Below are positions 48,376 through 60,266 of a DNA stretch of 64,000 nt, in pieces (position 1 is the stretch's first letter; each line of letters starts with the position of its first letter). Made by a program: the position numbers and the translations under genes. The notes below the pieces were generated by a model. The model ran no database searches. It was not told the origin of the DNA and saw only the letters and a program-made list of their open reading frames with translations. This stretch comes from Solobacterium sp. (lineage in GTDB: Bacteria > Bacillota_I > Bacilli_A > Erysipelotrichales > Erysipelotrichaceae), in assembly GCA_024693325.1 (NCBI GenBank), contig JAILLA010000096.1, forward strand, positions 1 to 64,000. The letters are read 5' to 3'.

Positions 48376-49623
48376 TTATCCGATCACTGATTCCGTTGTT
48401 TCCGTACCTGCGCACATCAGTGCCAGCAGCATTGCGATCTGGCATCCCTTGAAGGCGCCTTCCTCACGGAACTGTTCAGCCAGGGAATGGCATCTGGAAT
48501 CGTATCCGGAGCCGCCGCCCAGGCATACTGCGGGCAGACCGACTTCGATCGCCCTGGAGCAGTTTGTAGCTCCGCCTTCTGCCAGCTTGGGTTCTTCACA
48601 GCCAAGGTATTCGGAGATCGCCATAGCCGCTTCAACGATCGGTGTATGGGAATCCTGTGTTCCGGCATTGATGTCACATACATGCCTGTAATCATATGTG
48701 ATCGTATCTTTGCCCCATCTGTCTGTTTCCTCTTTGCAGGCTTCTTCAACACATGCAAAGATCTTGTCCTTCAGCTTCAGCAGTTCTGTCTGATCGGAAG
48801 AACGGAAGTTCAGCGTAATCGTAGCCTTGTCAACGATGGCGTGGATCGCGGAATAGCTTCCTGCATAAGCGCCGGTCACAGCGAAAGTCGTGCGGGGGCT
48901 TTCCGGTACCTGCAGCTCAGCGATCTTCGCGATCGCCCTGCCTGCCGCATGGAGCGGGTTGGCGACCTTTGCGAACGCGCCGCTTGCATGTCCGCCGATG
49001 CCGTAGAAATTGAACTCGTATGTATAGATGCCGGTAGCCTGATAGACGATCTGCTGATAGCCGTCGCCATCGATGGAAATGCTGGCTTCCAGTTCGGGAT
49101 GATGCGTGACATAGTCCTTCATTCCGCCCAGTGCGCCCATGCCTTCTTCACGTGTCGTGCCGACAAAATAGATGTCTCCCTTTGTCTGAATGCCTGCCGC
49201 ATTCAGTCCTCGGATCGTTGAGAGTACGGAAGCGCATCCTCTTGTGTCATCGACGATGCCCGGGCATCTGATCCAGCCGTCTTCACGGACCATCTTCAGT
49301 TCTGTATCCAGCGGGAATACGGTATCCATGTGACCTTCCACAAGAACGGTCTTTCCGCCGCCTGTTCCTTTTCTCAGACCGACAGCGTTGCCGAATTCAT
49401 CGATGTGACAGTCTTCCAGACCTTCCTCTTTGAACATTTCAAGCAGTCTTGCGGCCTTGTTTTCCTCATGGAAAGTCGGTGCGGGGATCTGTGTCAGTTC
49501 CATCTGTCTCTGGATGATGTTTTCCTGATCTGCCTCCATAAAGCTGAGTGCGTCCTGTACATCAGAACGCTCTGTCAGTGTTTTCAGCGTCGCGCTAACT
49601 TTTTCCGAAACCTGATAATCCAT
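48376..49623 (-). CDS. M20-family metallopeptidase
   Basis: A 415-residue di-zinc peptidase. Zinc ligands are visible as EGHMDTVFP, then IVDDTRG, the catalytic Glu in TREEGMGALGG, and the terminal His in YDSRCHSLAE. The lid domain (about 205-330) contains IGGHASGAFAK. The M20/M25/M40 group includes tripeptidases, dipeptidases and acetyl-amino acid deacylases; the exact substrate is open. It has a single-gene arrangement with a GAAA-loop terminator. Confidence 0.92.
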   Translation of the reverse strand: MDYQVSEKVSATLKTLTERSDVQDALSFMEADQENIIQRQMELTQIPAPTFHEENKAARLLEMFKEEGLEDCHIDEFGNAVGLRKGTGGGKTVLVEGHMDTVFPLDTELKMVREDGWIRCPGIVDDTRGCASVLSTIRGLNAAGIQTKGDIYFVGTTREEGMGALGGMKDYVTHHPELEASISIDGDGYQQIVYQATGIYTYEFNFYGIGGHASGAFAKVANPLHAAGRAIAKIAELQVPESPRTTFAVTGAYAGSYSAIHAIVDKATITLNFRSSDQTELLKLKDKIFACVEEACKEETDRWGKDTITYDYRHVCDINAGTQDSHTPIVEAAMAISEYLGCEEPKLAEGGATNCSRAIEVGLPAVCLGGGSGYDSRCHSLAEQFREEGAFKGCQIAMLLALMCAGTETTESVIG

Positions 49624-49729
49624 ATGATCTGTTACTCCTTTTTACCTACAGCAACTATTTTAAACACGGTAAAACACGCTTGTATATGTGCATGCATGCA
49701 AAAAAGCACAGAACATTGGACATGGCATG

Positions 49730-49758
49730 AAAAAAACCGGCTGTATTTTCACAGCCGG
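49730..49758 (-). terminator. groESL terminator
   Basis: On the minus strand CCGGCTGT (49751-49758 side) pairs with ACAGCCGG (49737-49744 side), followed by a T-run. Confidence 0.85.
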
Positions 49759-49775
49759 CAGGATGTTAAGCGTTA

Positions 49776-51688
<1,913 letters not shown>

Positions 51689-51710
51689 CATAACCTCCTG
51701 TTTCTGCGCA

Positions 51711-51737
51711 TTAGCACTCATGCGCAACGTTTGCTAA
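51711..51737. promoter_or_regulatory. CIRCE element 1 (downstream of the promoter)
   Basis: TTAGCACTC (51711-51719), 9 bp, GTTTGCTAA (51729-51737) matches the CIRCE inverted repeat TTAGCACTC-N9-GAGTGCTAA with two mismatches in the right arm. It is the expected HrcA operator of the groESL leader. Confidence 0.85.
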
Positions 51738-51745
51738 CACTGATT

Positions 51746-51773
51746 ATTATACCTATCTTTGTCACTCTGTCAA
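51746..51773 (-). promoter_or_regulatory. groESL promoter
   Basis: On the minus strand the consensus TTGACA (51768-51773) and TATAAT (51746-51751) are 16 bp apart. Confidence 0.85.
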
Positions 51774-51785
51774 TATGAGTGCTAA
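51759..51785. promoter_or_regulatory. CIRCE element 2 (over the -35)
   Basis: TTGTCACTC (51759-51767), 9 bp, GAGTGCTAA (51777-51785) is a second CIRCE with two mismatches in the left arm. It overlaps the groESL -35 box, so HrcA dimers would flank and cover the promoter. Confidence 0.8.
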
Positions 51786-51967
51786 CATTTCTTTCCGATT
51801 CTTTTTGTTCCGCCTCTCATAGGAATACGAAGCCCTGATCTCCCCGGAATCATCCTTACGCACAGGGCGTATGAGAATTGCATTTCCGTCGTATTTTTCC
51901 GTATCTCTTTCAGATACAGAGGATCATTTCTGCATGATCACAGCATCGGAAGCAGTCTTATGTTCCG

Positions 51968-51998
51968 AAAAAACCGCAGGCGTTATCATTGCCTGCGG
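51968..51998 (-). terminator. Terminator of the GH1-rpiB-epimerase-LacI-like operon
   Basis: On the minus strand CCGCAGGC (51991-51998) pairs with GCCTGCGG (51974-51981), followed by six Ts. The rest of the 51786-51967 stretch shows no gene or further feature. Confidence 0.9.
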
Positions 51999-52003
51999 CT
52001 TGA

Positions 52004-52825
52004 TCATCTTGTCGAATCCCTTTCGATCAGGGATACATCAATGGTGTTTTCTTTCTGCACGCTCTTTCCATCGATCAGCCCCAGGATCAGCTCACATGCC
52101 TTTGAGGCAAGTTCTGCCGGATTCCGGTCGATCGCTGTGATGGAGGGCGATGCCATCAGGGAATACGGACTGTTGTCAAACGAGATCAGTCTTACGTCTT
52201 CCGGTGCATAGTATCCGACCTTTCCGATCGCCTTCAGTGCTCCGAATGCCGCCCGGTCACTGGATGCGATAATGCCGTCCACCTTTGTCCCGTCTCTCAG
52301 AATATTCATGACCAGCTCTTCCGTCTCCGTTTCCGAGCTTTTTGTTCCGGTGCGGTTCAGGATGAATTCTTCCCGGTACGGGATCCCGTTTTCTTCCAGT
52401 GCTTCCCGGTAGCCTCTCACTCTCGGACTTTCCTGATGTTCTGCCAGATACCCCGGCAGAAGCAGGATATTCCTGCAGCCTTTGCCTGCAAGCAGCTGCA
52501 CGGCGTCCTTCATTGCCCTAGCGTCATCATTCGCTGCCCAGGGGATCACTCTTTCCGACTCCGGCACACGGTCTACCCATACCAGCGGATAGTCTGCGGG
52601 AAGCAGATCCTCAGGGAGCGCGGAGAGTCCTGAGACACAGATAATGCCCAGTGCTCCCTTTTCGCAGAGTGATGTCATGCACTGCTTTTCGGTTCCGGCA
52701 TCATTATGGGAGTCACATGCAAATACCGTATATCCGTTCTGATTCATCACAGTGCTGACCGCATGAACAAGGCTTGCAAAGAAGCTATTGTCCATGGTCG
52801 GCACGATCATTCCGACTGCCTTCAT
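52004..52825 (-). CDS. LacI-type sugar-binding domain without DNA-binding domain
   Basis: A 273-residue protein that matches only the effector-binding part of LacI/GalR repressors. It starts directly at MKAVGMIVPTMDNSFFASL, the first strand of the periplasmic-binding-protein fold, and ends IDVSLIERDSTR, the usual LacI end. The HTH of about 60 residues that should precede it is absent: the ATG overlaps the stop of the epimerase gene (ATGA) and has its own AGGTG ribosome-binding site, so it is not a truncated reading. It might buffer or sense a sugar phosphate or modulate another protein. Confidence 0.8.
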   Translation of the reverse strand: MKAVGMIVPTMDNSFFASLVHAVSTVMNQNGYTVFACDSHNDAGTEKQCMTSLCEKGALGIICVSGLSALPEDLLPADYPLVWVDRVPESERVIPWAANDDARAMKDAVQLLAGKGCRNILLLPGYLAEHQESPRVRGYREALEENGIPYREEFILNRTGTKSSETETEELVMNILRDGTKVDGIIASSDRAAFGALKAIGKVGYYAPEDVRLISFDNSPYSLMASPSITAIDRNPAELASKACELILGLIDGKSVQKENTIDVSLIERDSTR

Positions 52826-53481
52826 GCCTGTTCACCTCTCAGTTCTCTGATCAATTCCTTGTAGGTTCTTCCTTTTCTGAACAATGCACTAGATCCGAGG
52901 ATAAATCCATCCGCTCCCATACCGGAAAGATCTTCGATAACTTCAGGGGAGCAGTGTCCGTCGATCATCAGCTTATAGCCGTATTCCTTCTTCAGTCTGA
53001 CGAGCTGATCGATCTTCTTTTTCGTGAAGTCAATGAAGCCCTGTCCGGCAAATCCCGGATTCACGGTCATGACCATGACATAATCGCAGAGATTCAGGAT
53101 CTCGGAGATCGATGCGACGCTTGTGTCCGGATTGACGGCGATGCCCGCATACGCTCCCATTTCCTTGATATGAGCAAGGGTCTTGACTACATAGCGTTCG
53201 GACTCGGGATGGATGTAGATAATGTCAGCTCCGGCTTTGATGAACCAGTCGACCTTGGATGACGGGTTTTCGATCATCAGATGGCAGTCCACCAGCTTGT
53301 CGGTGTATTTCCGTATGGTCTGCACATCCATGACGCCCATTGTAAAGTTCGGTACAAATGTTCCGTCCATGATATCGCAGTGGAAGATGTCCACTCCGGC
53401 ATCATCCAGTGCCCGTACCTCATCCGCCAGATGTCCGTAGTTGGCGCACATCATGGACGGGCATAACAGACGCTCTGCCAT
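52822..53481 (-). CDS. alsE: Ribulose-phosphate 3-epimerase family, AlsE-like (allulose-6-P 3-epimerase)
   Basis: A 219-residue metal-dependent epimerase. It starts LLCPSMMC, resembling CPSLMC of E. coli AlsE rather than APSILSAD of Rpe. Other AlsE-like blocks are IHPESE, MTVNPGFAGQ and DGHCSPE; Rpe usually has GFGGQ and DGG. Catalytic Asp36 and Asp39 lie in HCDIMDG, His67 in DCHLM. In AlsE it converts allulose-6-P to fructose-6-P. It starts 1 bp after the rpiB stop and overlaps the LacI-like gene by 4 bp. A ribulose-5-P specificity remains possible. Confidence 0.85.
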   Translation of the reverse strand: MAERLLCPSMMCANYGHLADEVRALDDAGVDIFHCDIMDGTFVPNFTMGVMDVQTIRKYTDKLVDCHLMIENPSSKVDWFIKAGADIIYIHPESERYVVKTLAHIKEMGAYAGIAVNPDTSVASISEILNLCDYVMVMTVNPGFAGQGFIDFTKKKIDQLVRLKKEYGYKLMIDGHCSPEVIEDLSGMGADGFILGSSALFRKGRTYKELIRELRGEQA

Positions 53482-53482
53482 G

Positions 53483-53947
53483 TTATTCCTCCGCAGCCTT
53501 CAGGTGCTGTGTTTCTTCGATCTCTTTCAGCATATCGATTCGTGTCTGATGTCTGCCGCCTTCATATTCTGCCGCAAGCCATTCATCCACGATCATCTTT
53601 GCCGTTTCGATGCCGATCACTCTTGCACCGAAGGCAATGATGTTGGAATTGTTGTGCTGCTTTGAAAGTCTTGCCGTATACGGCTCCGAGCAGACACATG
53701 CTCTGATTCCGTGCACCTTGTTTGCGGCAAGCGAGATGCCCACACCCGTACCGCAGATCAGCACACCGCAGTCTGCTTCTCCTTCGGCAACCATCTTTGC
53801 GGCTTTGTATCCGGATACCGGATAATTGAAGCGCTCCGTGCTGTCGGTTCCGACATTGATCACTTCGTGTCCCTTTGATTCCAGATAGGCTTTGATCTCA
53901 TTCTTCATGTCCACTGCGACATGATCATTTCCGATTACGATTTTCAT
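53483..53947 (-). CDS. rpiB: RpiB-type sugar phosphate isomerase (ribose-5-P or allose-6-P)
   Basis: A 154-residue RpiB/LacAB-family isomerase. The active site has IGNDHVA (Asp8, His9), nucleophile Cys65 in ICGTGVG, SLAANK and GRHQTR. E. coli RpiB also interconverts allose-6-P and allulose-6-P, and it is associated with an allose operon. The start is set at 53947 (MKIVIGNDH), the standard family start, 4 bp after the GH1 stop; an in-frame ATG at 53971 lies inside the GH1 gene. Its place between a GH1 gene and an AlsE-like epimerase suggests a hexose-phosphate role. Confidence 0.9.
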   Translation of the reverse strand: MKIVIGNDHVAVDMKNEIKAYLESKGHEVINVGTDSTERFNYPVSGYKAAKMVAEGEADCGVLICGTGVGISLAANKVHGIRACVCSEPYTARLSKQHNNSNIIAFGARVIGIETAKMIVDEWLAAEYEGGRHQTRIDMLKEIEETQHLKAAEE

Positions 53948-53951
53948 TGTT

Positions 53952-55448
<1,497 letters not shown>

Positions 55449-55458
55449 TTACACCTGT

Positions 55459-55514
55459 ATCTTAATCAGATCAGATCATCTGCTCCATATCAGCGTTCGG
55501 CACATATTGTGCCG
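55459..55514 (-). promoter_or_regulatory. Regulon promoter with 17-bp operator (GH1 copy 5 operon)
   Basis: Perfect palindrome CGGCACATATTGTGCCG (55498-55514, centre 55506). On the minus strand TGGAGC (-35, 55482-55487) and TAAGAT (-10, 55459-55464) are 17 bp apart. Operator centre to -35 centre is 21.5 bp and to -10 centre 44.5 bp. The ribosome-binding site and ATG at 55427 follow after about 25 nt. Confidence 0.8.
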
Positions 55515-55540
55515 ACTGTCTGTTCCGGTTCCGATGTAAA

Positions 55541-55560
55541 AGAAAACGGCATTTCTGCCG
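55541..55560 (-). terminator. Terminator of the AEC-GH1 (copy 6) operon
   Basis: On the minus strand CGGCA (55556-55560) pairs with TGCCG (55547-55551) around a GAAA loop, followed by TTTTCT. Same stem as at 48351-48364. Confidence 0.75.
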
Positions 55561-55570
55561 CTGATCATGC

Positions 55571-57061
<1,491 letters not shown>

Positions 57062-57991
57062 TCAGGCTATGACAAGCATTGCGTACACGATCAGCGTAAT
57101 GATCATATACATTGAAATAAATGATGAGAGGAAACTGCTTTCCTTCTCATTGCGGCAGAGTTTTGAAACGATCATCGGCATTGCAAAGCCGGTCGGGCAC
57201 ATAAAGTAGAGAATTACTGCCTTGCGGAATTCTGTTCCTGCCATCAGGGACGGAAACAGGACGAAGAAGCCCAGGATCACCGCAGCATAGAACAGAACTC
57301 TCGTGCACGCCAGCTTCAGCAGCGGTTTCAGCATTTCTCTTTCCGCCTTCAGATCATACCCGAGGGTAAACAGGATCACGCCGCCTACCGGTGCTGTAAG
57401 AGCCGATGCCGTATTGGAATAGATCCCGGCAAAAGCAGAAGCGGACAGCATGCGGTACACACCGGCAAGATTCAGGATCAGCCCGGCAATGACGGCGATC
57501 ACAAAGGAATTGGTGAATACCGTTTTCAGCAATGTTCCAAGGGATACATTGCCTGATGTCTTCTTTGTGACAAGGACCGGTGCACCGATGAACGCAAACA
57601 AAGCGCCGGCAAGATCGAATATCACCGGGTAGATCATGAATTCCGGTGCTGCGATCGTCATAAACAGCGGCAGTCCCATATTGCCGCCTTCTGCAGTCGG
57701 CAGCATGAACGGCGTTACATTTTCATATTGTTCCCCATGCCATTTTCTGAGCAGAAGACCCAGGACATAGGCACAAACAAACATCAAGGCCGTATAAGCG
57801 ATCACCAGGATGTATTCCTTCCGGATCACGGAGGTAAAGATCGCATTGAAGATCAGAACGGGAAAGAGAATATTGAAAACCAGACCCTTTGCGCCTTCCT
57901 TCTGTTCAGGCGTGACCAGACCGGTGATCCTTGAGATCATCCCCAGCAGGATCATGGCAAATACGGGAATCAGTGTTTCGGCAGCGTTCAT
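57062..57991 (-). CDS. AEC-family membrane carrier
   Basis: A 309-residue auxin-efflux-carrier family protein with about ten helices in two inverted halves. Opening NAAETLIPVFAMILLGMISR and the central GNMGLPLFMTIAAPE are typical, with a proline-broken helix and the closing CPTGFAMPMIVSKL. AEC proteins export or exchange organic acids, auxin-like aromatics and other small molecules. Placement before a GH1 gene in a beta-glycoside regulon suggests it exports the aglycone, which is often a phenolic acid; this is inference. It is preceded by an operator-promoter pair at 58028-58083. Confidence 0.9.
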   Translation of the reverse strand: MNAAETLIPVFAMILLGMISRITGLVTPEQKEGAKGLVFNILFPVLIFNAIFTSVIRKEYILVIAYTALMFVCAYVLGLLLRKWHGEQYENVTPFMLPTAEGGNMGLPLFMTIAAPEFMIYPVIFDLAGALFAFIGAPVLVTKKTSGNVSLGTLLKTVFTNSFVIAVIAGLILNLAGVYRMLSASAFAGIYSNTASALTAPVGGVILFTLGYDLKAEREMLKPLLKLACTRVLFYAAVILGFFVLFPSLMAGTEFRKAVILYFMCPTGFAMPMIVSKLCRNEKESSFLSSFISMYMIITLIVYAMLVIA

Positions 57992-58027
57992 ATCCAGCCT
58001 CCTTGCAGGCAGCCCTGTTTCAGCTGA

Positions 58028-58083
58028 ATCTTAGCGGCCATGCGGATCATGTTCCATACCGGCATGAGGCACAATATGTGACA
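58028..58083 (-). promoter_or_regulatory. Regulon promoter with 17-bp operator (AEC-GH1 operon)
   Basis: AGGCACAATATGTGACA (58067-58083, centre 58075) matches the regulon palindrome at 14 of 17 positions. On the minus strand TGGAAC (-35, 58051-58056) and TAAGAT (-10, 58028-58033) are 17 bp apart. The centre-to-centre distances, 21.5 and 44.5 bp, are identical to those of the GH1 copy 5 promoter. Confidence 0.75.
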
Positions 58084-58098
58084 TGATGCGGACACGAC

Positions 58099-58131
58099 CA
58101 AAAAAGATCTGCAGTCATTGACTGTCAGATC
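58099..58131 (-). terminator. Terminator of the PRD regulator gene
   Basis: On the minus strand GATCTGACAGTC (58120-58131) pairs with GACTGCAGATC (58106-58116) with one bulge, followed by TTTTTTGG. Confidence 0.85.
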
Positions 58132-58185
58132 CTGTTTTATGATCAGATGCTTTCCGGCTGTATCATCCGCCGTGATCCGGGGATC

Positions 58186-60069
58186 TCAGGCCTCCCGCAG
58201 CGACTGCAGAAAAGACATGTAAGTGTCTGAGTCAGTCAGCTTTTCCGGGTGCTGTCGGGCCAGAGCTGCGAGGCTCTTGCGGATATCCGTATATTTATAT
58301 GTCGTTTTATCTCCGAAGTAGAGAACTGCCATGCGGACCGCTGTGCCTTGGTGATCAAACGGCTGTTCCGGCATAAGCACGCACCATGGTGATCTGAAGC
58401 CGTAATTCCGGACTGTCTCAGCGATCAGGACACCGTTGATGATCTCTTCCTGGTAGTCTTTTTCATTCATTTTTGCAAGCTTCAATGCCTTCTCGCCATA
58501 TACCGTTTCCATACTGTCATCAAAGGCTTTGATCATTTCCTTAAAGCTGCCGAGGGAAACATGCGTACGGAACAGTTCCGGATGGAAGCACATCGGAACA
58601 ATGGTAAGCGCAAAGTTTTCATGCAAGAAAGAGCCTATTGCGTTCAGATCATCTTCACTGACCCATTGAGAGATGCATATATAAGGAATATCAAGGGGAC
58701 GATGAATACTGATGGTGGAGATCAGCAGGTCATAATCCTGCAGGTCTTCCTCAAACAGCTGATAATACTGCACTGTTTTTTCGATCTTCATATATCCGGC
58801 AAAACGGCTTCCGACTCTGCTTTCGAGAAGATCCTCTCCGACATCCGTGTGGCCGCAGATAAACAATGCCTTCAGGGCGGGCAGACGCAACTGTTCCATC
58901 ATCACCTGAAATGTTTCAGTCAGATAAACCATGTGGCTGACGCCGGGCTTTTTCCCTGATTCCTCCTGTAGTATTTCCGCCGCAATGCGGGCATGACAAT
59001 ATGCCAGCGGATATCTTGTAAAGGCGGTATTCCACATCTCGGTACGGATCTTTTCCCCGTATTTCAGCTGCCTGAGCAGATGGCAGACTGCCAGCGGCAG
59101 GTAATCCTTCTTTGCGGAGAAGCTGTAATCAGTACCTGTTTCCTGCAGGATCCGCTGATGTATTTTTTCGGGGATCTCCGGCGGGAAATCCGCGGGAAGC
59201 TCCATATGAACTGCAGAGCATTTGCAGGCGATCTTTACCGCCAGTGCGCGGACCTCGTACTCATTCATATCGCATAATCCCGCCGAACGGATCAGGGAAG
59301 AGATCTTGCGGGCAGCCGCATATTCCCGGCCGGATATCAGTTCCGGAATATCCGGATAAGACTCCAGCACATGATTCTGGCTGATCCGTTTCATCTGGAT
59401 ACTGATGGCGATCAGCAGATCGCTCAGAGCGATGTCCGTGAATGCGATCTGATATTCTCTGAAAACATCCATCACCTGATATTCCCATGATTCGCTGTGA
59501 CTCAGTCCGGTATCCAGAAAGTCATAGAACATGGACGCATCGGAGAGCTCCGTAAAGCTGAAATCACTCAGTGCATGACGCTTGTCCGCTTCTTCTCCGG
59601 CGATCCGGATCCCGTAATACGGCTTTTGTTCAATACGCAGCCGGTATTTCTTCAGTATGCCGCGGACTTCCTTCAGCAGAGAACTGATGACCGTACGGCT
59701 CAGCAGCATTTCATCCGCAATATCATCGATGCGCAGATAGTCATCGGAATCGATCAGACGGCGCATGATGTAATTGTGACGGCTGATGGAATCCTCGGGC
59801 ACCGGTGAGGAGGACTTCTGGCTCTCCTCGATCAGATCCGTGAGTTTCTGCCGGGTCATGCTGTTCAGATTTTCGATCCGGTATCCCTTGTTTGCCCTGG
59901 ATATCAGCCGGATATCATATTCCTCCAGCATATCCTTTATTTCCGGCATCAGTGATCTGACCATTCTTCTGGTTATGCCGGCGGCAGAAGAAATATCATA
60001 AGACGAAATATAATCTTCTGCTGACGACAACTGTCTGAGAATCAGAATTTCCGTTTTGGTCAATGTCAT
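58186..60069 (-). CDS. PRD-domain transcriptional regulator (MtlR/BglG-type)
   Basis: A 627-residue PTS-controlled regulator. Residues 1-65 form an HTH_11-type winged helix and about 95-165 a second Mga/BglG-type HTH. Two PRD-like regions follow at about 170-290 and 300-390 (candidate phosphorylatable His in QNHVL and AVCHLL). An EIIB-like segment with Cys405 (ALFICGHTD) lies at about 398-475, and an EIIA-like tail to the end. The EIIA part lacks the usual PH motif with active His. It is encoded between the regulated operons and is the natural candidate to bind the 17-bp palindromes as an activator. Confidence 0.88.
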   Translation of the reverse strand: MTLTKTEILILRQLSSAEDYISSYDISSAAGITRRMVRSLMPEIKDMLEEYDIRLISRANKGYRIENLNSMTRQKLTDLIEESQKSSSPVPEDSISRHNYIMRRLIDSDDYLRIDDIADEMLLSRTVISSLLKEVRGILKKYRLRIEQKPYYGIRIAGEEADKRHALSDFSFTELSDASMFYDFLDTGLSHSESWEYQVMDVFREYQIAFTDIALSDLLIAISIQMKRISQNHVLESYPDIPELISGREYAAARKISSLIRSAGLCDMNEYEVRALAVKIACKCSAVHMELPADFPPEIPEKIHQRILQETGTDYSFSAKKDYLPLAVCHLLRQLKYGEKIRTEMWNTAFTRYPLAYCHARIAAEILQEESGKKPGVSHMVYLTETFQVMMEQLRLPALKALFICGHTDVGEDLLESRVGSRFAGYMKIEKTVQYYQLFEEDLQDYDLLISTISIHRPLDIPYICISQWVSEDDLNAIGSFLHENFALTIVPMCFHPELFRTHVSLGSFKEMIKAFDDSMETVYGEKALKLAKMNEKDYQEEIINGVLIAETVRNYGFRSPWCVLMPEQPFDHQGTAVRMAVLYFGDKTTYKYTDIRKSLAALARQHPEKLTDSDTYMSFLQSLREA

Positions 60070-60109
60070 ATCATTATTACCTTCTGCGCTTCCGCGCCAT
60101 CCCTACATT

Positions 60110-60164
60110 ATTATCTTAAGCATTTGCGGCGATTTTACAAACCGGAACGGCATAATATGTGCCG
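60110..60164 (-). promoter_or_regulatory. Promoter of the PRD regulator with 17-bp operator
   Basis: CGGCATAATATGTGCCG (60148-60164, centre 60156) differs from the perfect palindrome by one base. On the minus strand GATAAT (-10, 60110-60115) with a weak -35 at about 60133-60139 leads to the regulator. The operator-to-(-10) distance is 43.5 bp, one base off the other three. Autoregulation is likely. Confidence 0.6.
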
Positions 60165-60184
60165 GCAATATCCACGGAGTCAAA

Positions 60185-60240
60185 CGGCATAATCAATGCC
60201 TTTTTCAGAAATGGAGGATCTGTCTTCCCTGAAGCATACT
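60185..60240 (+). promoter_or_regulatory. Regulon promoter with operator (PTS EIIC gene)
   Basis: CGGCATAATCAATGCCT (60185-60201, centre 60193) matches 13 of 17 positions. TGGAGG (-35, 60212-60217) and CATACT (-10, 60235-60240) are 17 bp apart. Centre-to-centre distances are 21.5 and 44.5 bp, as in the other two structural-gene promoters. Transcription would start near 60247, just ahead of the ribosome-binding site. Confidence 0.7.
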
Positions 60241-60266
60241 GTGGGTGTGAAAAAAAGGAGATAGTT

